Positions 24,943 to 33,374 of a stretch of DNA of 64,000 nucleotides are shown here, one piece after another (position 1 is the first letter of the stretch; each line of letters starts with the position of its first letter). A model generated the notes under the pieces. That model had not been told where the DNA came from, searched no databases, and saw only the letters and a program-made list of their open reading frames with translations. The position numbers and the translations under genes are program-made. Location of the stretch: contig CBFHYU010000003.1 of assembly GCA_965660165.1 (NCBI GenBank), positions 1 to 64,000 of the forward strand, in the 5' to 3' direction. The stretch comes from WTJO01 sp965660165 (GTDB lineage Bacteria; Pseudomonadota; Alphaproteobacteria; Puniceispirillales; Puniceispirillaceae).

Positions 24943-25980
24943 CTATCCCCTTAGAATGGCGCGTATCTCGTCAGGCTTTATATCATCATGTTCGGCAATG
25001 ACAACAAGACGTGTCTTTCTGATCTCATCTGCTTGCCACATTCTGTCATAGTGAGACCTGACACGCCCGCCAACTGCTTGAATTAACAGACGCATGGGTT
25101 TGCCTGTGACAGACGCATAGCCTTTGATACGTAAAATCCTGTGATGTTCGGCCAGCGTGATGATGTTATCAATCAGCCTGTCTGGGTCATCTATGTCATC
25201 AAGCTCTATTACGACCGAATCAAAATCTTCATGATCATGTTCTGGGACGCCATCATGATGAGATGGTCTGGCTTCAAGGTCTGATTCTGCTGCGGCTTCT
25301 AGCCCTAACAGGATATTCATATCAACTTTGCCATCACATACGTCAATTACGGGCAACACCCTATTAGATATTTGCGCAATAATCTGGCGTGCTTCATCAC
25401 ATTTTTCTGCGCCTGCAAGGTCTGGTTTGGTAAGCAAAACCAAATCTGCACAATTAAGCTGATCTTCAAATACTTCGGATAAGGGGGTTTCATGGTCGAT
25501 GCTTTCATCCGCTAGCCGTTGCGCATCAACGGCCGCCACATCTGTAGCAAACCTGCCTGTTGCAACTGCTTCTGCATCTGCAAGTGCTATCACCCCATCT
25601 ACGGTAATGCGTGAGCGGATAGCAGGCCATTCAAAAGCTTTCAATAAGGGCTTTGGCAACGCAAGACCAGAGGTTTCAATCAGAATATGATCAGGCAATG
25701 GCTCAAGCGTCATTAGCCTTTCAATGGTTGGGATGAAATCATCTGCCACTGTACAGCAGATACAGCCATTTGCCAGCTCAACAATATTTTCTTCAGGACA
25801 GTTTGGGATAGCACAGCTTTTCAGAATCTCGCCATCAACGCCAACATCACCAAATTCATTTACGATAACGGCTAGCCGCCTATCGCCGCCAGAACGTATC
25901 AGCTCGCTGATCAAGGTAGTTTTTCCTGACCCTAGAAAGCCTGTAATAACAGTGACAGGTAATTTTGATAATGTCTGCAT
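24943..25980 (-). CDS. cobW: CobW-family GTPase (metallochaperone)
   Basis: CobW is a G3E GTPase thought to deliver cobalt to the chelatase. The 345-residue protein has Walker A at residues 14-22 (GFLGSGKTT), the metal-binding GCICC motif at 72-76, a Walker B region, LLTKPDL (guanine recognition), and a His/Asp/Glu-rich stretch before the C-terminal domain (SHHDGVPEHDHEDFD). I chose the ATG at 25980 because AGAGGAA lies about seven bases upstream; the frame extends six codons further. It is the first gene of the leftward cob operon and lies directly before cobN, supporting a cobalt role. Confidence 0.95.
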   Translation of the reverse strand: MQTLSKLPVTVITGFLGSGKTTLISELIRSGGDRRLAVIVNEFGDVGVDGEILKSCAIPNCPEENIVELANGCICCTVADDFIPTIERLMTLEPLPDHILIETSGLALPKPLLKAFEWPAIRSRITVDGVIALADAEAVATGRFATDVAAVDAQRLADESIDHETPLSEVFEDQLNCADLVLLTKPDLAGAEKCDEARQIIAQISNRVLPVIDVCDGKVDMNILLGLEAAAESDLEARPSHHDGVPEHDHEDFDSVVIELDDIDDPDRLIDNIITLAEHHRILRIKGYASVTGKPMRLLIQAVGGRVRSHYDRMWQADEIRKTRLVVIAEHDDIKPDEIRAILRG

Positions 25981-26187
25981 CAGATATTCCTCTAACAATC
26001 AGCCTATGATTTGCTTAAAATAGTTTAGCTGGACTGTTCTATCTATAAAAGACTGGTTTGGCTATGATTAGGCAGAATCCGACCTTATGTTGAACCCATC
26101 GGGCACAGCCCCCTATATAAACAAAGCTTGCGATATAGCTTTATCTATGTTGCATGTAATGTTCGAAAAGATACAGGAGATACTCGC
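25981..26187. promoter_or_regulatory. Divergent regulatory region between cobW and cobO
   Basis: These 207 bases separate the two long cob operons that diverge here, so both promoters should lie inside. An AGAGGAA Shine-Dalgarno serves cobW and AGGAGA at 26175-26180 serves cobO. I searched by eye for the conserved B12-box and the pseudoknot core of a cobalamin riboswitch on both strands and did not find them. No clear -35/-10 pair stands out. Confidence 0.5.
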
Positions 26188-26826
26188 ATGTCCAGCAAAG
26201 ATAGTCTGACTGATACAGAATCAGAAAAAGATATTCGTCACGCCCGCAAAATGAAAAACATCAAAATGGCACGTGATAAAATGATGCAGTCTATTACAGA
26301 AGAAAAAGGGCTGATTATTGTGCATACAGGCGCTGGTAAAGGCAAATCATCCTCTGGCTTTGGTATGATAATGAGATGTATCGCCCATAATATTCCATGC
26401 GGTGTGGTGCAATTTATCAAAGGCACATGGCAAACAGGCGAGCGCAGTTTTTTGACGAAATATTTTCCAGACCAATGTAAATTTATTGTATCAGGCGAGG
26501 GCTTTACATGGGAAGTGCAGGATAGGCAGAAAGATATTAAGGCCGCACAGGCTGGCTGGGAGGCCGCAAAACAAATGATTCTTGACCCTGAAATTGGGTT
26601 CGTGTTGCTTGATGAAATCAATATTGCCTTACGATATGACTATCTTGATATTGACGAGGTAGTGAATTTTCTGCTGGAACATAAGCCTGAAATGACACAT
26701 GTAGTGCTAACAGGACGCAACGCAAAAGATGAATTGATCGAACTTGCTGATATGGTCACAGAAATGAGCCTGCTTAAACACCCGTTCAAATCTGGCATCA
26801 AGGCGCAAGCTGGTATTGAGTTTTAA
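26188..26826 (+). CDS. cobO: Cob(I)yrinic acid a,c-diamide adenosyltransferase
   Basis: CobO transfers the adenosyl group of ATP to cobalt(I) corrinoids. The 212-residue protein has a charged N-terminal extension (about 40 residues) and then the P-loop HTGAGKGKSSSGFG near residues 46-59. VQFIKGTWQTGE and VLLDEINIALRYDYLD follow. These are typical of the CobA/CobO/BtuR family. The frame is open 60 bases upstream, but the ATG at 26188 has AGGAGA at a good distance. cobQ follows after five bases. Confidence 0.95.
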   Translation: MSSKDSLTDTESEKDIRHARKMKNIKMARDKMMQSITEEKGLIIVHTGAGKGKSSSGFGMIMRCIAHNIPCGVVQFIKGTWQTGERSFLTKYFPDQCKFIVSGEGFTWEVQDRQKDIKAAQAGWEAAKQMILDPEIGFVLLDEINIALRYDYLDIDEVVNFLLEHKPEMTHVVLTGRNAKDELIELADMVTEMSLLKHPFKSGIKAQAGIEF

Positions 26827-26831
26827 GCGCC

Positions 26832-28328
26832 ATGCCTGCAATCATGTTTCAGGGCACAGGCTCATCTGTTGGAAAATCGTTGCTGGTAGCAGGATTATGC
26901 CGTGCTTTGACGCTTCGTGGGCTATCTGTCGCCCCGTTCAAACCGCAAAATATGTCTAATAATGCAGCGGTAACAGCAGATGGCGGCGAGATTGGCAGAG
27001 CGCAGGCCTTGCAGGCACGTGCTGCTAATCTGATGCCGCATACAGATATGAATCCTGTATTATTAAAGCCTGAAAGCGAAACAGGCTCTCAGATTATTGT
27101 GCATGGCAAACGCGTTGCCACAGCCAAAGCACGTGAATATAGCCAGCTTAAAGCTAGCCTTATGCCCTATGTGATGGAAAGTTTCAGGCGGCTGGAAGCA
27201 CGCTATGATCTGGTGCTGGTTGAAGGGGCAGGCAGTCCAGCTGAAATCAATTTACGCGCAGGTGATATTGCCAATATGGGCTTTGCGCAGGCTGCTCAGA
27301 TTCCTGTGGTGCTGATTGGCGATATTGATAGAGGCGGTGTTATCGCTCAGATAGCAGGCACAAAGATGGTCATCTCAGCTGAAGATGCTAGCCGAATCTG
27401 TGGGTTTATCATCAATAAATTCAGAGGGGATGTCAGCCTGTTTGATGAAGGGTATCAGCAGATAGAACAGCTTACAGGCTGGACGGGTTTTGGGGTGGTG
27501 CCTTATTTTCCTGAGCAATGGAAATTGCCGGCTGAAGACGGCATGGATATGGCGCAAAAAAGCAAAGAGGGGCAGTCTGAACAGCGCACGGTTTCAGAAC
27601 AAATCCATATTGTCTGTCTGAAATTGTCACGAATTGCCAATTTTGATGATCTTGACCCGCTTATCCAAGAGCCGCATGTCAGGCTAACCATGCTTGAGGC
27701 TGGCCTGCCCATTCCAGCTGATGCTGATCTGGTGATAATTCCGGGTAGTAAATCTACCATTGCAGACCTGAAATTTATCAGGGCGCAGGGATGGGATATA
27801 GATTTGTATGCACATTGCAGGCGCGGCGGCCATGTTATCGGGATTTGTGGCGGCTATCAGATGCTGGGGCGACGCATCACAGATAGCCAATTGATTGAAA
27901 GTGCCGAAACCGACATTGACGGGCTTGGGTTACTAGATATTGAAACACAGATGACAGCCCATAAACAGCTTGGTCAGGTCAGTGCCAAACATATTGCTTC
28001 TGGCCATCAGATTAGCGGCTATGAGATTCATATTGGCAAAACCTCAGGCAATGATACCACGCGCCCCGTCATCAAAATCCTATCTTCAGGGGAGGCGCGG
28101 TTTGACGGCGCTATCAGCCCGTCTGGCAACGTATGGGGGTGCTATCTGCATGGCATGTTCAGTGATGATGCATTCAGGCATCACATCTTGGCTAATCTTA
28201 GCGCAAAGGCGCTTCGTCATGGGCTCACAGACTATGAAACACAGCTTGATGACACCCTATCTGATTTGGCGCGCCATCTTGAGACTGCAATTGATATTGA
28301 CAGGCTTATCTCGCATGCCAGCTTGTAA
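26832..28328 (+). CDS. cobQ: Cobyric acid synthase
   Basis: CobQ amidates side chains b, d, e and g of adenosylcobyrinic acid a,c-diamide using glutamine and ATP. The 498-residue protein has an N-terminal ATPase domain (FQGTGSSVGKSLLVAGLCR at residues 5-23, then FKPQNMSNNAAVT), VEGAGSPAEINLR near residue 135, and a glutaminase domain with nucleophile Cys in HVIGICGGYQMLGR near residue 340. It ends with GCYLHGMFSDD. The last 23 bases overlap the 3' end of the convergent cobC. It is co-directional with cobO. Confidence 0.96.
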   Translation: MPAIMFQGTGSSVGKSLLVAGLCRALTLRGLSVAPFKPQNMSNNAAVTADGGEIGRAQALQARAANLMPHTDMNPVLLKPESETGSQIIVHGKRVATAKAREYSQLKASLMPYVMESFRRLEARYDLVLVEGAGSPAEINLRAGDIANMGFAQAAQIPVVLIGDIDRGGVIAQIAGTKMVISAEDASRICGFIINKFRGDVSLFDEGYQQIEQLTGWTGFGVVPYFPEQWKLPAEDGMDMAQKSKEGQSEQRTVSEQIHIVCLKLSRIANFDDLDPLIQEPHVRLTMLEAGLPIPADADLVIIPGSKSTIADLKFIRAQGWDIDLYAHCRRGGHVIGICGGYQMLGRRITDSQLIESAETDIDGLGLLDIETQMTAHKQLGQVSAKHIASGHQISGYEIHIGKTSGNDTTRPVIKILSSGEARFDGAISPSGNVWGCYLHGMFSDDAFRHHILANLSAKALRHGLTDYETQLDDTLSDLARHLETAIDIDRLISHASL

Positions 28329-29331
28329 AGGCTGTATCAAGACGCGCTAAATCCTGTGGCAGGGCTATGCCTAGCCTGATCCAATCAGGTGCATAGGAAA
28401 AACAGCGTGACCAGATATGGTGTTGCGCTAGATGGTCTTGAAGCTGGCGCGCTTGTGGGCAGTGATATAGCCTGAATAATGATGTGCCGCCAATCACCGC
28501 TAGTCCAGCAGATATAGCCATCTTATCCATCTTATCTGAAAGCTGGCGTAATGAGGCGCGGGTCTGGTTATGCCAGCTGGTATCTGGCAATGCCTGACAG
28601 GCAATATCAATCGCCATTCCTGAGATAGGCCATGGGCCTGCATGATCTCGCAACGCCATAATCAGGGGCTGTGAACCAACCACAAAGCCTAGCCTTAGCC
28701 CTGCAAGGCCAAAAAATTTTCCAAAGGATTTCAGGATAATCACATTATCTGCCTGTAGGTGATATGCTGAAAATGCTGGCTTATCAGCTGTATCAGCAAA
28801 GCTTTCATCTAGTATCACAAAGGTTGCATGGCGGGCTATCTGATGAATTTCCTCAGGGCTTAGCTGAGCGCCTGTGGGGTTGTTTGGCGAGCATATTACA
28901 GCAAGGTCTGCGCCACCTAGCGCATCACTATTAGAGGCATAAGAGATAGCCATACCAGCTCGTTTAAGACACTGTTCATATTCATTATAGGTAGGTGATA
29001 AAATTGCGGCTGATATCGGACGTTCGGGATGAGCTGCTGTCAATATTCTTGCCAGAAATGGGCCAAGCAAGGTAATTGCCATCTGCGCGCCAGCAACCGC
29101 CATAATATCAGCGTGCGTATCCGATATCTGATAATAGCTAGCGGCATGCTGTTCAACTGTTGCCAGTGCGGTGCTATCTGGCAGTCTGGCAAGCACAGCC
29201 TTATCTGGCATCTCGAAGGGATAGGCAAAAGGGTTGATGCCAGTTGATAAATCGCACCAATCATCTTGAGTGCCGCCATAGCGTGATACTGCGTCATCAA
29301 GATTGCCGCCATGCTCACATATGTCTGTCAT
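28306..29331 (-). CDS. cobC: Threonine-phosphate decarboxylase (aminopropanol-phosphate arm)
   Basis: This PLP enzyme makes (R)-1-aminopropan-2-yl phosphate from L-threonine phosphate, the linker of the nucleotide loop (CobC in Paracoccus/Pseudomonas naming, CobD in Salmonella). The 341-residue protein starts with HGGNLDDAVSRYGG and LSTGINPFAYP. It contains ICSPNNPTGAQLS near residue 150 and the probable PLP lysine in ILKSFGKFFGLAGLRLGF near residue 208. Its start overlaps the stop of cobD in ATGA. Its stop lies inside the 3' end of cobQ on the other strand. Confidence 0.93.
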   Translation of the reverse strand: MTDICEHGGNLDDAVSRYGGTQDDWCDLSTGINPFAYPFEMPDKAVLARLPDSTALATVEQHAASYYQISDTHADIMAVAGAQMAITLLGPFLARILTAAHPERPISAAILSPTYNEYEQCLKRAGMAISYASNSDALGGADLAVICSPNNPTGAQLSPEEIHQIARHATFVILDESFADTADKPAFSAYHLQADNVIILKSFGKFFGLAGLRLGFVVGSQPLIMALRDHAGPWPISGMAIDIACQALPDTSWHNQTRASLRQLSDKMDKMAISAGLAVIGGTSLFRLYHCPQARQLQDHLAQHHIWSRCFSYAPDWIRLGIALPQDLARLDTAFTSWHAR

Positions 29332-30311
29332 ATCAGAAATCTTCCAAATGCAATGCTAATTAGCAAGAAGCCCACCCATATCATTACTTTATGATATGAT
29401 ACAAGCGCTGCTGACAGATCCTGTGGCGTGGCTATTCTGCCTGCTGGATTGATTACCGCCTCATCTACCTTGCGTCCGTGATAACTGCGTGGCCCAGAAA
29501 GCTGAATATCTAGGCTGGCAGCAAGTGCAGATTCTGGCCAGCCTGCATTTGGCGAGCGGTGCTTGCCAGCCTCTCGCCACATGAGCATTATCGGCTTTGC
29601 AGGATTAGAGACTGTTAGGCAGAATAATAGGCCAGCTAATCTAGCAGGTAGCAGATTTACCAAATCATCACATCGCGCACTTGCCCAGCCAAAGGCGGCA
29701 TATCGCTCATTTTTATATCCAATCATGGAATCTAGCGTGTTTATGGCCTTGTAACCATATAAGCCAGGAAGCCCCGCCAGAACGCCCCAGAACAGAGGCG
29801 CGATAATCCCGTCAGAGGTGTTTTCTGCCAGACTTTCAATTGCCGCACGGCTGATAGCAGGGGCGTCACTAGATGAAACATCCCGCCCCACGATCATTGA
29901 GACAGCCTGTCTAGCCGCCTCTATATCATCATCTTGCAAGGGAGTAGCGACTGCCTTGACATGCTGTGCAAGTGATCTGCTGGCTAGCATCGGAAAGCTG
30001 GCTATGCCTGCTAGTATAATCGCTATTTCAGTTTTCTCTATCATTGCCATAATGCCATAGCCTATGACGATGGCAAGGCAAGCCACTATCGAAAGACAGA
30101 TAATCCCGCCAATATATCGAACCATTTGGGGGTAGTGAGGCCTGTTTAACAGCCCATCTAATAGCCCTATAAGCCTGCCTAGCCAGCTTACAGGGTGACC
30201 AATTAAGGCGTAAAGACGTGACGGCCAGCCACATAGCCATTCCAGCGAAAATCCGATAAACATAATAAGGCTGTTTATAAAGATGAGGTCTAAATAGCTG
30301 GTCAGTATCAT
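29328..30311 (-). CDS. cobD: Adenosylcobinamide-phosphate synthase (CbiB type)
   Basis: This membrane protein attaches aminopropanol phosphate to adenosylcobyric acid. The 327-residue sequence has the family features EWLCGWPSRLYALIGHPVSWLGRL near residues 24-47, MIVGRDVSSSDAPAISRAAIESLAENTSDG around 140-168 and a DSMIGYKNERYAAFGWASAR stretch near 197-216. Hydrophobic segments lie around 5-25, 65-110 and 305-325. It pairs with cobC, its substrate supplier, in a two-gene operon running left from the region upstream of cobP. Confidence 0.94.
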   Translation of the reverse strand: MILTSYLDLIFINSLIMFIGFSLEWLCGWPSRLYALIGHPVSWLGRLIGLLDGLLNRPHYPQMVRYIGGIICLSIVACLAIVIGYGIMAMIEKTEIAIILAGIASFPMLASRSLAQHVKAVATPLQDDDIEAARQAVSMIVGRDVSSSDAPAISRAAIESLAENTSDGIIAPLFWGVLAGLPGLYGYKAINTLDSMIGYKNERYAAFGWASARCDDLVNLLPARLAGLLFCLTVSNPAKPIMLMWREAGKHRSPNAGWPESALAASLDIQLSGPRSYHGRKVDEAVINPAGRIATPQDLSAALVSYHKVMIWVGFLLISIAFGRFLI

Positions 30312-30443
30312 GTTAACATAGTCTTTTTTTGAAGATGGGAGTATCTACGATATTGCCCTTCGGGTTTAGAAAAATAATAATCTACGGCAGTAGGGTATTG
30401 CTATGACAGAATCTAGCTCACGAACTTATACCTAACAGCCAGA

Positions 30444-30465
30444 CCAGAAAAGAGCCAGAAAAGAG
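30444..30465 (+). repeat. Two tandem copies of CCAGAAAAGAG before cobP
   Basis: The 11-base unit CCAGAAAAGAG occurs twice without a gap at 30444-30454 and 30455-30465, followed by a degenerate purine-rich stretch that contains the cobP Shine-Dalgarno AGGAGAG. It sits in the 174-base divergent region between cobD and cobP. It could be an operator or part of the leader; a small replication-slippage repeat is equally possible. Confidence 0.5.
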
Positions 30466-30485
30466 ATAAAAGGAGAGCAAAGCTG

Positions 30486-31028
30486 ATGGCCCAAATTATT
30501 CTGGTAACAGGCGGCGCACGTTCAGGCAAAAGTGCATTAGCTGAAACGATAGCCAAGACGCTAGCCACTGAAACTGCCAATAATCCAGTCAGCGGGCAAG
30601 AAAATGCTGTTATCTATCTAGCTACTTCTGAGCCGCTAGATGTCGAGATGGAACGCAGAATAGCACGCCATCGCGCCAGACGCGGTGCAGGCTGGCAGAC
30701 GATTGACGTGCCGCTTGAACTAGCTGAAACACTTGATAGCACAGATGGCGGCGCCCCTAGATTGGTGGATTGCCTAACGCTTTGGCTGAATAATCTTATC
30801 TATCATCAGCAGAATCTAGACACCGCACTAGACGGGCTGATTGAGACACTATCAAGACAGCGATCTGATGTTGTGCTGGTTACAAATGAGATAGGCTCAG
30901 GCGTGGTGCCACAATCAGCAGAGGCCAGAACATTCAGAGATTGTGCAGGTGAGCTGAATCAGATGGTTGCGGCAATAGCCTCAGAGGTATATCTCAGTGT
31001 TTCTGGAATATCAGTAAAACTTAAATAG
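30486..31028 (+). CDS. cobP: Adenosylcobinamide kinase / adenosylcobinamide-phosphate guanylyltransferase
   Basis: This bifunctional enzyme (CobU in Salmonella naming) phosphorylates adenosylcobinamide and activates it with GTP to adenosylcobinamide-GDP. The 180-residue protein begins MAQIILVTGGARSGKSALAE with the P-loop at residues 9-16, followed by YLATSEPLDVEMERRIARHRARR, whose His region carries the guanylyl intermediate. DCLTLWLNN and VTNEIGSGVVPQS come later. AGGAGAG lies about eight bases before the ATG. It is first in a rightward run with cobU and cobV. Confidence 0.95.
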   Translation: MAQIILVTGGARSGKSALAETIAKTLATETANNPVSGQENAVIYLATSEPLDVEMERRIARHRARRGAGWQTIDVPLELAETLDSTDGGAPRLVDCLTLWLNNLIYHQQNLDTALDGLIETLSRQRSDVVLVTNEIGSGVVPQSAEARTFRDCAGELNQMVAAIASEVYLSVSGISVKLK

Positions 31029-31077
31029 CTACACTCATTACAGTAGGGCACTAGCGCTAAAAAAGGGAAAGACCAAA

Positions 31078-32112
31078 ATGTTCACTTCACCTGATGATGT
31101 CGCCAAATTTGCACATACCCTATCGCAACCAGATTCAGACATGCAAGATAGGGCAAGGGCGCATCAGGCTCAGCTGACAAAACCGCCAACAGCGCTTGGC
31201 AGGCTAGAGGAGCTTGCGATCTTTATGGCGGGTTGGAGAGCAGAGGTAACGCCCCAGATTAACAAGGCGCAGGCACTTGTATTTGCAGGCAATCATGGCG
31301 TATGTGATCAGGGCATAAATCCGTTTCCCCAAGAGGTAACGGCTCAGATGGTCGCGAATTTTGCGCAAGGTGGCGCTGCCATCAATCAGCTTGCCGCCGT
31401 TGCACAGGCAGAATTATCAGTCCATCCGCTATCTCTTGAGATGCCAACAAATGATATTTCTAGCGCGCCTGCCCTTAGTGAGGCAGCATTGCTGGCGGCG
31501 TTAAATGCGGGGGCTAACGCAACAGATAGCGCAGCAGATGTGATTATTCTTGGCGAGATGGGCATTGGCAATTCAACCATTTCTGCCGCGCTTTGTGCGG
31601 GATGTTTTGGTGGTGACGCAGGTGAATGGGTTGGCAGAGGCACAGGGGCAGATGATGCAACCTTACGACTGAAAGCTGAGATTGTTGAGCGGGCAGTATC
31701 TCGCATGCAGCAAGAAAAGACGCCTGAGATGAGCCACGCTGAACAGGGGCTTTATATCTTGCGCCAGCTTGGCGGGCGTGAGCAAGCCGCCTTATGCGGG
31801 GCTGTGATGGCGGCGCGTGCCGCTCGACAGATTGTAATCCTTGATGGGTATATCTGCACAAGCGCGGTAGCGCCATTGCATATTATTTCGCCAGATATGT
31901 TGTCTCATTGTCTGGTTGCGCATAAAAGCCGTGAACCAGGTCATCAAAAGCTACTTGCTTATTTAGATAAAGAGCCATTGCTTGACCTTGACCTATGTCT
32001 AGGTGAGGGTAGTGGTGCGGCCATTGGGTTGATGATTTTGCGCGCTGCAATGGCATGTCATAATGGTATGGCAAGCTTTGCACAGGCAGAAATTTCAGGC
32101 GCTACGTCATAA
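31078..32112 (+). CDS. cobU: Nicotinate-nucleotide--dimethylbenzimidazole phosphoribosyltransferase
   Basis: The enzyme (CobT in Salmonella naming) makes alpha-ribazole phosphate from nicotinate mononucleotide and 5,6-dimethylbenzimidazole. The 344-residue protein has LTKPPTALGRLEELAIFMA near residues 34-52, FAGNHGVCDQGINPFPQEVTAQM near 73-95, ILGEMGIGNSTISAALCAG near 157-175, GRGTGADD, and the catalytic glutamate in DLCLGEGSGAAIGL near residues 306-319. cobP ends 49 bases upstream and cobV follows. It implies that dimethylbenzimidazole is made (bluB) or imported, as bluB is not in the window. Confidence 0.95.
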   Translation: MFTSPDDVAKFAHTLSQPDSDMQDRARAHQAQLTKPPTALGRLEELAIFMAGWRAEVTPQINKAQALVFAGNHGVCDQGINPFPQEVTAQMVANFAQGGAAINQLAAVAQAELSVHPLSLEMPTNDISSAPALSEAALLAALNAGANATDSAADVIILGEMGIGNSTISAALCAGCFGGDAGEWVGRGTGADDATLRLKAEIVERAVSRMQQEKTPEMSHAEQGLYILRQLGGREQAALCGAVMAARAARQIVILDGYICTSAVAPLHIISPDMLSHCLVAHKSREPGHQKLLAYLDKEPLLDLDLCLGEGSGAAIGLMILRAAMACHNGMASFAQAEISGATS

Positions 32113-32170
32113 CGACTAAAAAGATGATTCGCGCAGATAATTAGACATTGAAAACATCAGAATTTTGAAC

Positions 32171-32938
32171 ATGATGACATTTTTGACCTCAAAATATACC
32201 CAAATGCGCCTAGCTACCAGCTTTCTAACCCGTCTGCCCGTTGCAGATATTGAAGGTGAGGTGCCAGCTCTGTGTCGGTGTTTGTGGGCATGTTCGATTG
32301 TGGGCATGATAATCGGAGGCGCTGTCTATGCACTATTTACAGGGCTTTATCTGATTGGGTTTCCAGCTCTAATTGCCAGTTTTATTGCGCTTGGGGCTGG
32401 TATGGTGCTGACAGGCGGCCTGCATGAAGATGGGTTTGGTGATATGCTTGACGGGTTTGGCGGCGGGCATGACAAATCTTCAAAATTAGCGATTATGAAA
32501 GATAGCCATATTGGCAGTTATGCCACTATCGGGTTGATTGTGATAATTGGCATAAGGGCAGTATCGCTTGCTAGCCTTATTCCTGCTATCCCGCATCTTA
32601 TCTCAATCATGATTGTGGCAGGGGCAAGCCGATTTTTTATGGTATCTGCTTTGTCATTATTGCCGCCTGCACGCGAAGATGGTCTAGGTTATGGCTATGC
32701 TGGTAAGGTGTCTGGCAATCCGCTAATCCAGCTGTTACCATCTTTCTTGATAATTCTGATTTGCGGGTTTTTTGCGCCAAGCTATGTGCTGGGGGTGATC
32801 TTGGCTATGGCGGCAATATCTGGTCTGATAGGCCTGATTGCCCATCGGCAAATAGGTGGGCAAACAGGCGATATTTGTGGTGCTATTCAGCTAGCTTCAG
32901 AAACAACAGGGTTTGTTATGCTAGTGGTGCTGGGCTAG
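32171..32938 (+). CDS. cobV: Adenosylcobinamide-GDP ribazoletransferase (cobalamin synthase)
   Basis: This polytopic membrane enzyme (CobS in Salmonella naming) joins adenosylcobinamide-GDP to alpha-ribazole in the final step. The 255-residue protein has TSFLTRLPV near the N-terminus and the metal-binding GGLHEDGFGDMLDGFGGG near residues 82-99, then MKDSHIGSYA. Hydrophobic segments cover most of the rest. I start at the first of two ATGs at 32171; a TTG just before it is less likely. No good Shine-Dalgarno is visible. It is the last gene of the cobalamin island. Confidence 0.92.
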   Translation: MMTFLTSKYTQMRLATSFLTRLPVADIEGEVPALCRCLWACSIVGMIIGGAVYALFTGLYLIGFPALIASFIALGAGMVLTGGLHEDGFGDMLDGFGGGHDKSSKLAIMKDSHIGSYATIGLIVIIGIRAVSLASLIPAIPHLISIMIVAGASRFFMVSALSLLPPAREDGLGYGYAGKVSGNPLIQLLPSFLIILICGFFAPSYVLGVILAMAAISGLIGLIAHRQIGGQTGDICGAIQLASETTGFVMLVVLG

Positions 32939-33374
32939 TAGTGCTGGTACAATAACACCGCGCCAGAATTTATCTTGCCTCACAGCTCACGTGGCTATTG
33001 ATGATATGAAAGTTTGTGCGATGGTGGGGGTACTCGGACTTGAACCGAGAAGCCTTGCGGCACTGGATTTTGAATCCAGCGTGTTTACCAATTTCACCAT
33101 ACCCCCAATGTCAACAGCTAATTCCCTAGATATGGGCTATGAGCCTGCTGTTATCACTAAGATAAGCTGACCAGCCTCAGCCGAGCGCTGTGCTGATGTC
33201 ATCAGGTGTTACATGCTTTAGGGCTGTTTTGCAATATTCTATTCACGCTATAGCAGATTCATCTGGATTTTTTTGGTATTGCGCGCCGCGCTTGTAACGA
33301 AATTAGTTTTATGGGCAGAATACAATTATCGGCACAACTGGTAACCATGTTACTTCGAGCATATAGCAGGGTCA
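32939..33374. other. 436-base stretch without a protein gene, containing tRNA-Leu
   Basis: Between cobV and the MmgE/PrpD gene the only recognisable feature is the tRNA-Leu at 33022-33106 on the minus strand. No intrinsic terminator is evident for cobV or for the tRNA, which converge. The 268 bases from 33107 to 33374 should hold the tRNA promoter and the promoter of the MmgE/PrpD gene; I see no clear boxes. Confidence 0.5.
33022..33106 (-). tRNA. tRNA-Leu (anticodon CAA)
   Basis: On the minus strand the 85-base gene folds as a class II tRNA. The acceptor stem GGGGGTA pairs with TACCCCC, followed by discriminator A and an encoded CCA end. The anticodon arm is CTGGA-TTCAAAA-TCCAG with anticodon CAA, reading UUG. 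A variable arm (TGCCGCAAGGCT region) and a T arm with GGTTCAAGTCC complete it. Long variable arm and anticodon identify leucine. Confidence 0.96.

Noticed and set aside
25981..26187. Cobalamin riboswitch in the cobW/cobO intergenic region
   Set aside because: No B12-box or conserved core found on either strand by eye; only ribosome-binding sites are convincing.
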